A DNA stretch of 64,000 nt from Mucilaginibacter boryungensis (GCF_015221995.1 NZ_JADFFM010000001.1:1612001-1676000), one strand, 5' to 3'. Positions 15,519-25,320 are shown, counted from the stretch's first letter. Notes: generated from the letters alone by a model not told the origin. Program-made: numbers and translations.

Positions 15519-18263
15519 TTACTTAGCTGGCGTATACAACTCGTTAAACAACAATTTAAACGTACCGTGCGATTGCGCCCTGAAGTTGATCTCGGGGCCG
15601 AATACGTACAGGTTACCTTTGCCTATGCTGGCCTGGAAGGCGGTCACATCATCTTTCAGATATTTCTGACCGAATGCCCAGCCACTGCGCAGCGGTTTAT
15701 CGGTTGCAAACCACATCAGCGGTTTTATGCCCCTGCTGGCGGCATCGGCATCCAGCTTAAAGGCGGGGCTGTTATCGTAAAGGACATCGGCTTCTGTTTC
15801 CATGCCATAGGTTGCGGGCTGAGCATTATCAACCGCTACACGTAATACCGCACCGGGAACGTAGAATTTATCGCCGGTCAGTGGCTGTCCGCTGGCATCA
15901 ACCAGGGCGTTTTTCACCGGCAGGTTAAGCTGGTAAGCCAGGTTGGCGCTGCTACCTATGGTTACTATGCTGCCACCGGCTTCTAAAAATGCTTTTAGTT
16001 GCGGGATAGTTTTTTCAGCAGTGATACGTCCTGTCATTTTGCTGAATTCGGCAGGTACATTTTCCTGACCGAAACCTGCAAAGCCGCCACCGCCGCGCCC
16101 GCCCCGGCCACCGGCGCCAGGAATGGCGCCACCTACAAATACGATGACATCGTACTTGCTTTTCAGATCGCCGGCATCAAATTCCTGCGGGTAAACTACG
16201 GTGAAAGGGAAGTGGTATTGCTCAAACATCCAGCGTGTCCAGCCTGATGCCATTGAACCACCATAGTTATCCCAAAGTGCAATACGCGATGCTTTGACTG
16301 CTGTTAACGTTTTTGGTTTTGCCGAAGCAGTTGCCTTTACACCCCATTGCGCAGCATCTTTATCTAATACAGTTTTTGCCGCTGCAGTGTAAGGGACATA
16401 AAAGTCACCGCCATTGGTTACGCGGTAAACCTGGGCGCCCGCTTTCAGCAAGTCATTCATGGCTATGAACGAGTTATTTGCTTTAGCGCTGATAAGGTAA
16501 CCTTTTGCTATGGCGGGTGTGATTACGGACGGCATAGGTTGTATTTCTCCGTAAGGGATAGCTTTGAAAGGGCCGTTGAAATCATCAAGGATACGGTCGA
16601 ATTTAACACCCATTTGGTAAGATAATGTCCAGCCGGTCATATCATACGGGCGGATTGGCGGCCCCCCGGGATATTGAAAATCGTTCGGATGGTCCTGTGG
16701 TTCAAACCTATCTAACACTTCGGGACGGAAAGCCTGGTTAGTTTTTAAGATATACGAGCCTGCCGGATAATTTTTACCTGCAACGGTAAATGCTGCCGTA
16801 GCTTTTTGTACCAGCAAACCACTGCGGATACAGGTATTAATAAATCGCACTGCTGTAGCGAAATCAGGCTGATCCGCAGGAATGATATAGCCACGAGGAT
16901 CGCGCAGGGCAGGGTTTTTCAGTACGGTATCGTAATATTTCATAGCCACACCGCCGCGGCCAAAACCAACTGCGCCACCCAGCGTAACTGCGCCACCACG
17001 ACCGCCACGACCAGCAGTTGAAGTATCGCCAGCTTTTGCCGCCGCATTTATTTGTTCAATACGTTTTGGTGATAAGGTCCAGTAGTCTTTACTGCCGCGC
17101 TCTATCGAATTTTTACCCATACGGTAAGCGTTGAATAGCATTTCATCGGCGTTGCGTGCCGCGTAATTCAGTACGGCGTAGTTTAAGGATACCGAATAAT
17201 CTATCGATTGTTTAAAGTGCCATTCCTGCGGGGTAACGGGATAAGGGGTAGAACCGTTCGGTATTAAACGGTCGGGCACCAGCGGTATGCGTGATGGGGT
17301 AGGGCTGCCAATAATTTCGGTAAGCAAGCCTATCATATTATGAAAATAAGTGGCCGTGCGTAAGCCGCCGTTCCACCAGGTTGAGTATTCCGATCCCTGG
17401 CGTTCAGTATAACCGGGTTTGCCTTCCTGATTCAGTCGGCTCACCATGGCCGCGCCAACAGCGTCCAGGCTGGTCACCATCAGCGGGTCGAATACATAGT
17501 TGAACGGGTCGCGGTAGGGTGGGCCCGAAAGCACGGTACCGGCAGGGCCGGTTTGGTGGTGGTTATATACAATTTGCGGCAACCATTCCAGGTATTGCTG
17601 GCGGGTAATGTTTTGCGTTTCCTTCATATTCATCATATAAAAGTCGCGATTGTTATCGTGCCCAATGTATTTTTCCCATAGGCGCGGCGTGCTGGTGTTG
17701 CGTTTTTTAAGGTCTTTTTCGCTCATATACCAGTTGCTTACCAGTTCCTGCCCATCAGGGTTGGCATGCACAAACAGAATGATATCTTTATCCAATATGC
17801 GCATGGTTTCCTCATCAGTGCGGGTAACAAAGTCATAAGCGGTTTGTATCAGCTGATGCGCGCCTACAACCTCGCTGGCGTGCAGGCCGCCATCTATCCA
17901 TACTACAGCTTTGCCTTGTTGGGCCAGTTTATGCGCTTCGGCATCAGTTAATCCTTCGGCGCGTGCCAGTTTGCGGGAAATATCTTTGTAAAGATCCAGC
18001 TTCTTAATGTTCTCCGGCGATGAAACGATCAGCATTAACTGGTGACGGCCTTCTTCGGTTAAACCCATATCAACATACTTTGCCCTTGGCGATGTGCCCA
18101 GCTTTTTAAAGAAAGCTTCGGTTTGGGTATAATTCGCCAGCTGATAATCATCGCCAATATCAAAACCAAAATGCTGTTTTGGCGTAGGGATGGTTTGTGC
18201 TTTTAATGTAACCGCGCCCAGCATAATTGCCGCGCACAATGTATAAAAGGTTTTAAAGGTCAT
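15519..18263 (-). CDS. Secreted M14-family zinc carboxypeptidase-like protein
   Basis: 914 residues with a signal peptide (cleavage near LKAQT, residue 22). The zinc-binding HxxE is His128-Glu131 in GGLHASEVVG; HANPDGQE, HDNNRDFY and YNHHQTGP follow in the order seen in large M14 peptidases of Bacteroidota. The catalytic domain covers roughly 40-370. The long C-terminal part (about 480-914) contains two Gly/Arg-rich low-complexity stretches (GRGGRGG near 415 and again near 730) and a domain resembling a glutamine-amidotransferase-like fold. It probably acts in the periplasm or at the cell surface on peptides. It is encoded alone, between a repeat and the VapC-like gene. Confidence 0.82.
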   Translation of the reverse strand: MTFKTFYTLCAAIMLGAVTLKAQTIPTPKQHFGFDIGDDYQLANYTQTEAFFKKLGTSPRAKYVDMGLTEEGRHQLMLIVSSPENIKKLDLYKDISRKLARAEGLTDAEAHKLAQQGKAVVWIDGGLHASEVVGAHQLIQTAYDFVTRTDEETMRILDKDIILFVHANPDGQELVSNWYMSEKDLKKRNTSTPRLWEKYIGHDNNRDFYMMNMKETQNITRQQYLEWLPQIVYNHHQTGPAGTVLSGPPYRDPFNYVFDPLMVTSLDAVGAAMVSRLNQEGKPGYTERQGSEYSTWWNGGLRTATYFHNMIGLLTEIIGSPTPSRIPLVPDRLIPNGSTPYPVTPQEWHFKQSIDYSVSLNYAVLNYAARNADEMLFNAYRMGKNSIERGSKDYWTLSPKRIEQINAAAKAGDTSTAGRGGRGGAVTLGGAVGFGRGGVAMKYYDTVLKNPALRDPRGYIIPADQPDFATAVRFINTCIRSGLLVQKATAAFTVAGKNYPAGSYILKTNQAFRPEVLDRFEPQDHPNDFQYPGGPPIRPYDMTGWTLSYQMGVKFDRILDDFNGPFKAIPYGEIQPMPSVITPAIAKGYLISAKANNSFIAMNDLLKAGAQVYRVTNGGDFYVPYTAAAKTVLDKDAAQWGVKATASAKPKTLTAVKASRIALWDNYGGSMASGWTRWMFEQYHFPFTVVYPQEFDAGDLKSKYDVIVFVGGAIPGAGGRGGRGGGGFAGFGQENVPAEFSKMTGRITAEKTIPQLKAFLEAGGSIVTIGSSANLAYQLNLPVKNALVDASGQPLTGDKFYVPGAVLRVAVDNAQPATYGMETEADVLYDNSPAFKLDADAASRGIKPLMWFATDKPLRSGWAFGQKYLKDDVTAFQASIGKGNLYVFGPEINFRAQSHGTFKLLFNELYTPAK

Positions 18264-18382
18264 GATTAATAAATTAAGCTTGATGAGTTTTAGTTGAAGC
18301 CTAATTTAGGGATTCAGGGCGAAAGAGGATGTAACTTTTTTGAGAGAAGGGGGGAGGATCGCGATTTATTGAAAGGGGTATG

Positions 18383-18802
18383 CTAATTGATATATTGCAG
18401 AAAATATTCGGCTGAAACAACCGGAAGTGTAGGCATTGATAATTTTTGAAAAACCTTATCTTCCGAAATGAAGAAATCCAATTGGTGGTGTAAAGCAGTG
18501 TAGTATTGTAGCGCATCCTCTATGTCATCTATTTTTGAATGTAGTGCAAGCAGCGTTATCTCGTGATCAATTTCAATGACATTAACGTCTATCAACAGCG
18601 TTAAAAGTAATTCTTTTGCAGTTTTTGTTCCATAACTTTTTGAAAGCCAATAACCTACAATATGAACAATGGAAGGTGTTATAAAGGCTTTAGCTTTTCC
18701 CTTAATAGCTAAATCGATTACGTTTTTGGCGTTATTGTAATTTGCTTTTTTTAACAGGAAATCGAGCAAAATATTTGCATCTAAAAATATTTTAAAAACC
18801 AT
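18383..18802 (-). CDS. PIN-domain toxin (VapC-like)
   Basis: 139 residues. The PIN fold is recognisable from FLDANILLDFLL at the N-terminus (Asp8), the central acidic DIEDALQYYTA, and LDFFISEDKVFQ near the end; together these give the acidic residues that bind Mg2+. PIN toxins of this kind cut RNA, commonly tRNA or rRNA. The start overlaps the end of the upstream small gene by 11 bases, the usual antitoxin-toxin arrangement with translational coupling. Function as a toxin is inferred from domain and context. Confidence 0.75.
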   Translation of the reverse strand: MVFKIFLDANILLDFLLKKANYNNAKNVIDLAIKGKAKAFITPSIVHIVGYWLSKSYGTKTAKELLLTLLIDVNVIEIDHEITLLALHSKIDDIEDALQYYTALHHQLDFFISEDKVFQKLSMPTLPVVSAEYFLQYIN

Positions 18803-19034
18803 ATTTCTGTGCCTGGTCTTCGTAAAAATCTTTTTTTAAGTCCTTATCAGATGAAATATTTGGTGCTTTTAACTGTTCAACCAAATCAATAATATTTTTA
18901 TGTTTGGCGGGTGTAGAAATGTTTTTGAAATAATCCTCTACCAAAGCTGATATGCTAACCTTTTTTACTTCAGCATACGATTTTATAACCGCTAAGGTAG
19001 TTTCGTCTATAGTTAAATTTAACCTTGCTTTCAT
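18792..19034 (-). CDS. Ribbon-helix-helix antitoxin partner of the PIN toxin
   Basis: 80 residues from the ATG at 19034; an upstream ATG at 19052 would add six residues, but would place the start inside one of the two operator repeats, so I prefer the shorter form. The N-terminus (KARLNLTIDETTLAVIKSYAE) fits a ribbon-helix-helix DNA-binding domain of the DUF6364 kind; the C-terminal half is charged and likely binds and blocks the toxin. Such antitoxins repress their own promoter together with the toxin. It overlaps the toxin gene by 11 bases. Confidence 0.68.
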   Translation of the reverse strand: MKARLNLTIDETTLAVIKSYAEVKKVSISALVEDYFKNISTPAKHKNIIDLVEQLKAPNISSDKDLKKDFYEDQAQKYGF

Positions 19035-19040
19035 ATTTTT

Positions 19041-19073
19041 AAATATACGCATAAAAATATAAATATGCGCATA
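19041..19073. promoter_or_regulatory. Direct-repeat operator of the toxin-antitoxin pair
   Basis: AAATATACGCATA (19041-19053) and AAATATGCGCATA (19061-19073) are direct repeats exactly 20 bases apart, close to two helical turns. They lie just upstream of the antitoxin start, where ribbon-helix-helix dimers would bind side by side for autorepression. Confidence 0.5.
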
Positions 19074-19085
19074 ATAATTTAAATT

Positions 19086-20735
19086 TTACACCACAGCTTC
19101 TTTTAGCACCAGCATCAGTGCTTCCAATTTCATTGGTTTGGTTAAATAATCATCCATACCCGCTTTAAGGCAGGCTTCTCGGTCTTCCAACATGGCACTG
19201 GCGGTCATAGCAACAATACGGGGTTGTTTGTTGTTGTGTGCGCGGATATAACGGGTGGCTTCAAGCCCATCCATTTCAGGTAAATGAAGATCCATTAATA
19301 TCAGATCGTAATACTTACGCGCCAATAAACCGATTATTTCGGTACCGGTTTTTGCCAACGCAGGTTTGTAGCCCAAACGGTCAAGAACTTTTAATATAAA
19401 CAGTTGGTTCATTTCGTTGTCTTCGGCAACTATAATGTGCAAAGGGTATTTTTTTGCAAATGTTTTGCTTAATAAGCCCTCGGCCTTATGCAAGGTGGCT
19501 GATTCTTCGTGTTCTAATACCAGTAATAACGATTTTGCTAACTGGGCCTGTTTAATAGGTTTGTTCAGTACCGCTGCAAACAGATCGGGGTGCTTCTTTT
19601 TGCTGTCGTCGCCAATAATGCCTAACAGAATAACGGGTATTTGCGGATAATCTAACTTTATTATCGAGGCTAGTTGCACCCCGTCCATATCAGGCATGCG
19701 CAGGTCGGTTAATATGGCGTCAAATTGCCTATCTTTTAAAATCTCTAAAGCTTCGGCCCCCGAAGCCGCTGTTACCGGCTGAAGCTTAAAGTGCTGCAAT
19801 TGTTGATGCAACAAATCTCGGCTGGTGGCATTATCATCCACAACCAATATTTTCTTTCCTTCAATAGCTGAAAGCCCGGCTATTTCTTCCCGGGGCCTTT
19901 GTTCATTAATCAGGCCACACTTAATGTTAAATGTAAATGTGCTGCCTATGCCTTGTTTACTTTTAACCGAAATATTACCACCCATTAAAGTCACCAGGCG
20001 GTCGGAAATAGTTAGCCCTAAGCCGGTGCCGCCATAATTGCGGGTAGTAGCCGTATCCACCTGCGAAAAGGCTTTAAACAGCTTGCCTATCTTATTCTCG
20101 GGAATACCAATGCCGGTATCCCTGACTTCAAACCCTACGTTAATTTGCTGTGGATTGAGTTGGTTTATTAACGTTACATCAACAAACACTTCGCCCTTAC
20201 GGGTAAACTTAGTGGCATTACCTACCAGGTTTATCAGCACCTGGCGCAGGCGCAGGCCATCACCTATTATATATTCGGGCAACCGGCCATCTATCCGGCA
20301 CATTACATCAAGGTTGGAATGGGCCGCTTTACCTGCAAATAGTTCCAGCACATTTTCCACACAGTCGCGCAAATTAAACTCGTGCATATCGATATCCATT
20401 TTGCCCGATTCGATCTTCGAGAAATCAAGGATATCGTTTATTACGTTCATCAGCGCCTCACCGCTGTGTACTATAGCGTGGATATATTCCTGTTGTTCGG
20501 CATCAAGTTCGGTTTCCTGTAGTAACGATGCCATACCTAATACGCCATTCATCGGGGTGCGTATTTCGTGGCTCATGGTAGCTAAGAAAATACTTTTGGC
20601 CTGATTGGCGCTTTTATGATGAAAAACGTCCAGTTGTTTGCGATAAATAACAATTAAAAAACAGATAACGATGGTGAACGAGCACATCATGGCCGTAATC
20701 ACCAATACGTCAATATTATCTGTTACCTCGTTCAT
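19086..20735 (-). CDS. Hybrid sensor histidine kinase with two receiver domains and almost no sensor region
   Basis: 549 residues. A single membrane segment (about 10-31) leaves only some ten residues outside. HisKA follows with His56 in [11 protein letters not shown], then HATPase_c with the DTGIGIP and [13 protein letters not shown] glycine motifs. Two receivers come next: one near 290-400 ([14 protein letters not shown]) and one near 420-545 ([14 protein letters not shown], with TASAM and KP). The first receiver has Gly where the conserved Ser/Thr is expected ([10 protein letters not shown]), so its switching may be altered. The start overlaps the upstream seven-helix membrane protein by 20 bases, which probably supplies the sensing part. 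No DNA-binding output domain is fused; the downstream target is unknown. Confidence 0.85.
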   Translation of the reverse strand: MNEVTDNIDVLVITAMMCSFTIVICFLIVIYRKQLDVFHHKSANQAKSIFLATMSHEIRTPMNGVLGMASLLQETELDAEQQEYIHAIVHSGEALMNVINDILDFSKIESGKMDIDMHEFNLRDCVENVLELFAGKAAHSNLDVMCRIDGRLPEYIIGDGLRLRQVLINLVGNATKFTRKGEVFVDVTLINQLNPQQINVGFEVRDTGIGIPENKIGKLFKAFSQVDTATTRNYGGTGLGLTISDRLVTLMGGNISVKSKQGIGSTFTFNIKCGLINEQRPREEIAGLSAIEGKKILVVDDNATSRDLLHQQLQHFKLQPVTAASGAEALEILKDRQFDAILTDLRMPDMDGVQLASIIKLDYPQIPVILLGIIGDDSKKKHPDLFAAVLNKPIKQAQLAKSLLLVLEHEESATLHKAEGLLSKTFAKKYPLHIIVAEDNEMNQLFILKVLDRLGYKPALAKTGTEIIGLLARKYYDLILMDLHLPEMDGLEATRYIRAHNNKQPRIVAMTASAMLEDREACLKAGMDDYLTKPMKLEALMLVLKEAVV

Positions 20736-21363
20736 TTTTTATGGCCAGGAAAAAACAGATGTACATAATCAGCACAAAGGTATCGTGCAGGTTCCAGATC
20801 AGCATTTTTATGGGCTTACTGGCATGGTGACTGATCAGATTTGAAAAGATAAACTGGAAAAGCGAACCGCAAAAATACAACAGGAAACCGCTGGCTACCC
20901 AGCGCCCGGCGTTGTTTATCATCTTCTTATTTTCAAAAGTGTTTTGACTGTTAAGGTAAATACCGCTAAACACAATAATTATAATAGCCTCCAGCGGGCG
21001 GGTGTAGGTATTAAACTGGTAAATGCTTTGAAAAAAAGTAAAGTTAATGATACAGTAGACCGGGTAAAGTATCATTATAACAGTTGTCCATTTATTGGCC
21101 AGTTTGGTGTTAAATGCATGCCTGTAATACAGCATTACGGCCAGCAGTTCAAACATGGTATAAAAATGCAGCAGCGGCAGGTTATTTTTATGCAGCTGTG
21201 CCATAATTATCCCGCCAATATTTATAAGCAATGCAATAATTAAGTAAGCCACCAGGGTATGCAGCGGCTTACTTAATTTTTTATACCAAATTAATCCAGC
21301 AATAATAGGCAGCAAGGTGCTTGCAGGCACTATAATGCTCTGATAAAGGTTGGATAATGACAT
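20716..21363 (-). CDS. Seven-helix membrane protein, likely sensor partner of the kinase
   Basis: 215 residues with seven predicted membrane helices, at roughly 5-27, 33-57, 63-85, 92-114, 124-142, 155-178 and 186-209. Loops are short and no catalytic motif is visible. The C-terminus is short and charged (KNERGNR). Its last 20 bases overlap the start of the hybrid histidine kinase, which itself has only one membrane helix and no extracytoplasmic domain. That overlap suggests coupled translation and a joint complex, in which this protein senses and the kinase transmits. This is inference from gene order; I do not recognise a named family. Confidence 0.6.
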   Translation of the reverse strand: MSLSNLYQSIIVPASTLLPIIAGLIWYKKLSKPLHTLVAYLIIALLINIGGIIMAQLHKNNLPLLHFYTMFELLAVMLYYRHAFNTKLANKWTTVIMILYPVYCIINFTFFQSIYQFNTYTRPLEAIIIIVFSGIYLNSQNTFENKKMINNAGRWVASGFLLYFCGSLFQFIFSNLISHHASKPIKMLIWNLHDTFVLIMYICFFLAIKNERGNR

Positions 21364-21371
21364 GGCTAAGT

Positions 21372-21842
21372 TTATCTTTTCTTTGCGCCATCGCCTCCGT
21401 TAAATAACGGGCTTGTCAGGTCGCAGCAATCAGGGCACGGACGGGTAAAGTCGTATACGTTCGAGTCGTCCAGCTCACCACCATCAGGCGAAAGGGCTTC
21501 CATACCCAGGCCAGGTGGGATATACAACAGGTCCTGGCCGTTATAATAGCCGGGGGTATCTTTTACCAATACCATGATAAATTTTACCTCGTTCTTTTCA
21601 CCTTCCTTAAACTCGTTTTCCAGCGTAAAATACGCGCGGACACCCAAAATGGAATCATCGGCTTCGCAATAACGGGCCATATCCTGAATGTCCGATTTAG
21701 AAATGTAAACTGCTTTTGGCAGTGCTTTAACGTCAGTTTCAGGGAAATTCTCGGCCATGAAATTGCGCCAGTGAGTGGTTTTGGCAATTGCTGCATCTAC
21801 CGGTATAATTACCTTGGTAGGGTTGATAAGTGGGTTTGACAT
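21372..21842 (-). CDS. Hypothetical protein with a cysteine-rich tail
   Basis: 156 residues, soluble, with no signal peptide. I do not recognise the family. The central part (about 50-120) is mixed alpha/beta. The C-terminus carries CPDCCDLTSPLF, a Cys cluster that could bind metal or be redox-active. It starts a three-gene unit with the seven-helix protein (8-base gap) and the hybrid kinase, so it may be part of that signalling system. A TATTTTTA box lies at 21871-21864 on the minus strand, about 20 bases before the start, and could be its -7 element. Confidence 0.55.
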   Translation of the reverse strand: MSNPLINPTKVIIPVDAAIAKTTHWRNFMAENFPETDVKALPKAVYISKSDIQDMARYCEADDSILGVRAYFTLENEFKEGEKNEVKFIMVLVKDTPGYYNGQDLLYIPPGLGMEALSPDGGELDDSNVYDFTRPCPDCCDLTSPLFNGGDGAKKR

Positions 21843-22035
21843 TGTGTAAGCGTTTGATTACTGTAAAAATAGTTATATTCCTGAAAAAACTGTTGATAGT
21901 TAAAAGAAATAACGATTAGCTATTCACTTGATTGGTGATTAGTGGATTAAGGTTTTGGCAGGGTGAGGGAGATACGCTGTTACACTTTGATATGCGGATT
22001 GCGGGAGCGCTTATTAGACAACATATTTTTCATTT

Positions 22036-22118
22036 CGTCCTTGCGAGGAACGAAGCAATCTCCCGATTAGCAGAGCGATTTGCATAGTTTGGAGATTGCT
22101 TCGTTCCTCACAAGGACG
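22036..22118. repeat. Palindromic intergenic repeat, TTGCGAGGAACGAAGC type
   Basis: The arms cgtccttgcgaggaacgaag... and the matching right arm ending ...cacaaggacg pair over about 28 bp with one weak pair. It shares TTGCGAGG with the copies at 10186 and 11523. It occupies part of the 315-base gap 21843-22157; besides it and the possible promoter near 21870 I see nothing else there. Confidence 0.75.
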
Positions 22119-22157
22119 TTGTTAGTATTGTGTGAGCATAAGCTTGGGTTCCTGATA

Positions 22158-24857
22158 TTAGTCATCATCATCCACATCAGTACCAGCTAATTTTTGCGGG
22201 TAGGGTTTGTTCTTTTTTACCGAGTTCCAGATGATTTTATTTAGCAGGTCATCGTTGCCGCCATCTATATGGTTAAACTCGGGGCGCATGGATTGGCGGG
22301 CATAATAAAGGTCTTTCCCTTTCAGTGCCGATAGCTTCTGGTTCATTTCGTTAAGCGGAATGCGGTTAGGCTGATGCTGGTAAGTAAAAGCCATATCAGG
22401 CCTGCCGGTAAAACATTTAAACATGGGCAGGGCAGTAGCATCAACCACGTTCATGGGTGGTATGCCCAATATCTGCTCAATAGTGCGCACAACACAGGTT
22501 TGGTTATAATTGGTATGCACTGTTTGCTTTAACCGGCTGTAGGCGCTGATCACAAAACCTGTAGTGCGATAGGCCGAAACATGGTCCCAGCCAGCTTGCG
22601 AGTCGTCCTCGGTAACAAATATCACCGTGTTTTTCCAGAACCGGCTTTTACTGACAGTTTCCACAATACGGCCCAAGGCCAAATCGTTATCGGCCACCAT
22701 AGCGCGTGGCGTAGGTAACCCAACGCGGGTACCCCCGGTATGGTCTGACGGTAGCGCCATGATCATCAGTTGCGGCAGTTTATCACCGGGTTGGTTTTCA
22801 TAGTCTTTAAATTCTTTTAAAAAGGCGCTGGCGCGCACCTGGTCATTAATTTCAAAGCCATCGAACCCCGGGTAAATTGGCGACAACAATGGTCGCACGC
22901 GAGAAATAGTGGTAGTATTAGTAAACTGGAAAGGTTTACCCGCCTGATAACCGGCATAAACGTCCGACCAGGTTGTGCCTTTTTTAAAGTGGGGTAAACA
23001 AGCTTCGCCATAAATGCGTACGTTTTTACCATGGTCAGCGGCATTGTTCCAGATAAAGCCATTTTTGTTGTACACCATCGCGTCGGTTTGCACGTGGGGG
23101 TAACTGCGGAACCAGGCGCGTACATTACGTTCCACATAATCGCTGGGCATAGCGGCGTCTGTCCATTGATGCCCCTCGGCTGATGACTTGCCCGAGGCGT
23201 AATAATTATCCATCAATAAAAAATCGCGTGCCAGCTGATGTTCGTTGGGGGTTACCTCGTTGCCAAATATGCACAGGTCGGCCCGTCCGTTGCCTTCCTT
23301 CATATCGCCCAGTACCTGGTCGTAAGTACGGTTCTCTTTAATAATATATATCACATGCTCAAAAACCGAAGGTTCGCCAATACGCTCGGGCACAGGCACC
23401 GGCGCTTTATCTTTTCGCGGCAGCAAATGCGCCAGTTGGGTACGATATATCAGGTTCAATTGGTTCACATTTTCAGTGTAAGCGGCCAGTTGGGCATCAT
23501 CAGGCATTTTAATGAATGAAACAGTAGCCAGTTGATGATGGCTGTTAAACGCGCTGCCGGTAGCAGTAACGGGTACATCGCCGGGGCGGCGTTTTATATC
23601 TTTAACATCCACCCGCGAGCCTTCGCCCTCCAGGTTGGTAACCAGCAGGGTGTTATCTTTAATAGCCAAGCCGCCGGGGTAAGCCTCGGTAGGGATGAAG
23701 CCTTTGGTTTTTTTATTGCCGATATCGATAACAGCCACGGCATTATCCAATCCATTGGCTACATAAAGTGTCTTTCCGTCGGCACTGATAGCCAGGGCAT
23801 TGGGCGTATCGCCGATAAAGCCTTTGTCGCCAGGGTTTAAGCGCGCATCAAGCACAGCAGTTATAGTGTTGCTCGCTGCATCAATCACCGAAATATTATC
23901 ACTGTTGCCGTTAGCCACATATACATACTTTTTATCGGGACTGGTTACCAGATCGCTGGGATGCAGCCCGGTTTCAATTTCCTTAACCAATGCGCCGGTT
24001 TCGCTATTAAAAATGGACACCGTACCGCGGTTTACGCCCCCGGTTTTAGGGTTGATATAAGCATTACCATAAGGCACACCTGCTGTTTCCTTACCTGCTG
24101 TATCGGTTGGGATGGGGCCGCCCCAGTTACTTACATACAGGTTATGGTTGGCCATAGTAATGCCATAGGGGGCAACGCCGGTAGGCTTTTTCCATATAAT
24201 GGTTTGTTTATCCCAATCAATTTTTAACAATTGGTTGTTGCCGTTCAGTACTACGTATAGGTAATTGGCGCCTTGCTGGTTATCTATTAACAATTCATTG
24301 GGCAGGGCAAGAGGAGAAGCGCCTTCCGGTTTAAGGACAAAACTGCGGCCGGGGGTTAGTTTGTTGCCGTCCCAGCTTAATTCCATTACGTACGATTGTT
24401 TGCTGCCGGGATTTGCCGCGCTCCATAATATTTTAAAAGTGCCATCGGGGGTTTTATAAACCTCCACGCCCGAATAGGTGCTTAGCGTGCCGCGATATTT
24501 CGTGTCCGAGTTGTATTCCCAGCGGTCGATAATGGTTTGTTTATTAATATCAATAACGGCCAAGCCATACCTGTCTTCAACCGCAACCCAATCGGTGCCG
24601 GGTATCAGTTTAACATCTAGGCTGTGGTTCTCCGACGCGTTGTCGCCATAGCGCAGCACCGTCCCTGCCGGACTAATAATACGATTATAAGGCATCAGTA
24701 CGGGTAAGAGGGTGCGGTTAAGCGTGCTATCGTCATAAGCGTTGTGGTATTTCGCCTGTTCGTTATCGGTGACAGTTGTACTGTGATTAATACGGTGGCA
24801 GGCGGTACCGAACGCGAGCAGGGTAATAGCAGGAAATAACTTTTGGATGTGTTTCAT
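22158..24857 (-). CDS. YVTN beta-propeller and phosphoesterase-domain lipoprotein
   Basis: 899 residues. The N-terminus (hydrophobic run ending LLAFGTAC, Cys20) looks like a lipoprotein signal. Residues of about 60-430 form a YVTN/YncE-type beta-propeller with repeats such as YVANGNSDNISVIDAASNTI. Residues of about 505-860 match the phosphoesterase family of the alkaline phosphatase superfamily (PF04185 type): HVIYIIKENRTYDQVLGDM, then DNYYASGKSSAEGHQW, and VTEDDSQAGWDHVSAYR with metal-ligand Asp/His. The acidic tail ends in DVDDDD. Location at the outer membrane or in the periplasm is inferred. The substrate is not evident. A TAAATTTG -7 box lies 24 bases upstream. Confidence 0.8.
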   Translation of the reverse strand: MKHIQKLFPAITLLAFGTACHRINHSTTVTDNEQAKYHNAYDDSTLNRTLLPVLMPYNRIISPAGTVLRYGDNASENHSLDVKLIPGTDWVAVEDRYGLAVIDINKQTIIDRWEYNSDTKYRGTLSTYSGVEVYKTPDGTFKILWSAANPGSKQSYVMELSWDGNKLTPGRSFVLKPEGASPLALPNELLIDNQQGANYLYVVLNGNNQLLKIDWDKQTIIWKKPTGVAPYGITMANHNLYVSNWGGPIPTDTAGKETAGVPYGNAYINPKTGGVNRGTVSIFNSETGALVKEIETGLHPSDLVTSPDKKYVYVANGNSDNISVIDAASNTITAVLDARLNPGDKGFIGDTPNALAISADGKTLYVANGLDNAVAVIDIGNKKTKGFIPTEAYPGGLAIKDNTLLVTNLEGEGSRVDVKDIKRRPGDVPVTATGSAFNSHHQLATVSFIKMPDDAQLAAYTENVNQLNLIYRTQLAHLLPRKDKAPVPVPERIGEPSVFEHVIYIIKENRTYDQVLGDMKEGNGRADLCIFGNEVTPNEHQLARDFLLMDNYYASGKSSAEGHQWTDAAMPSDYVERNVRAWFRSYPHVQTDAMVYNKNGFIWNNAADHGKNVRIYGEACLPHFKKGTTWSDVYAGYQAGKPFQFTNTTTISRVRPLLSPIYPGFDGFEINDQVRASAFLKEFKDYENQPGDKLPQLMIMALPSDHTGGTRVGLPTPRAMVADNDLALGRIVETVSKSRFWKNTVIFVTEDDSQAGWDHVSAYRTTGFVISAYSRLKQTVHTNYNQTCVVRTIEQILGIPPMNVVDATALPMFKCFTGRPDMAFTYQHQPNRIPLNEMNQKLSALKGKDLYYARQSMRPEFNHIDGGNDDLLNKIIWNSVKKNKPYPQKLAGTDVDDDD

Positions 24858-24880
24858 TGATAATATAAGCCGGGGAAGCC

Positions 24881-24888
24881 CAAATTTA
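24881..24888 (-). promoter_or_regulatory. -7 box upstream of the YVTN-phosphoesterase gene
   Basis: TAAATTTG on the minus strand matches TAnnTTTG exactly and lies 24 bases before the start codon. No clear -33 element is visible. Confidence 0.45.
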
Positions 24889-25005
24889 GAAGAAATATAG
24901 GTAAATACAATCTAAATTTAAGTGTAGGCATTGTTACGATGGTGTTTTAACAATATTGGTAACCAGTACGGTATAGTATTTGCATTTTTATTAAAAACAC
25001 TATCT

Positions 25006-25275
25006 ATGAAAACGCACGTACACTGCCCGCATTGCCAGGGTCATCGCATAAAAACCATTAGTAAAACTACGCAGATTATTATTGGGCTTGCTATAGCCGT
25101 GGTGGGTATCGGTTTTTTTGTACCAGCACTGTTTACCGCAGTGGGCTATTATCTATTCGCACTGCCTTTGTTTACGGTTGGTGCTATAAGGGCTTATAAA
25201 AGTTATAGCGATCCTGTTGGCAAGGCTTATTGCCATGATTGCCACGAGGAGTTTGAATACTATAGGGCAGAATAA
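25006..25275 (+). CDS. Small membrane protein with split zinc ribbon
   Basis: 89 residues from the ATG at 25006; the frame is open from 24931, but the extra residues precede a clean start at MKTHVHCPHC. A CPHC pair at 7-10 and a CHDC pair near 77-80 bracket two membrane segments (about 25-45 and 48-65), so the cytoplasmic ends could join in one zinc ribbon. I do not recognise a named family. It is divergent from the YVTN gene and closed by a strong terminator, so it is a single-gene unit. Confidence 0.6.
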   Translation: MKTHVHCPHCQGHRIKTISKTTQIIIGLAIAVVGIGFFVPALFTAVGYYLFALPLFTVGAIRAYKSYSDPVGKAYCHDCHEEFEYYRAE

Positions 25276-25320
25276 ACAAGGCACACCCCGAAATGCCTCC
25301 CCGGATTTTCGGGCCCCAGA

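Noticed and set aside
15519-18263. Several long frames on the strand opposite the M14 peptidase gene (for example 15444-15845)
   Set aside because: They lack family motifs and follow the codon structure of the real gene; they are shadow frames.
20038-20604. A 188-codon frame opposite the histidine kinase
   Set aside because: It lies wholly within the conserved kinase domains on the other strand and has Ser/Pro-rich shadow composition.
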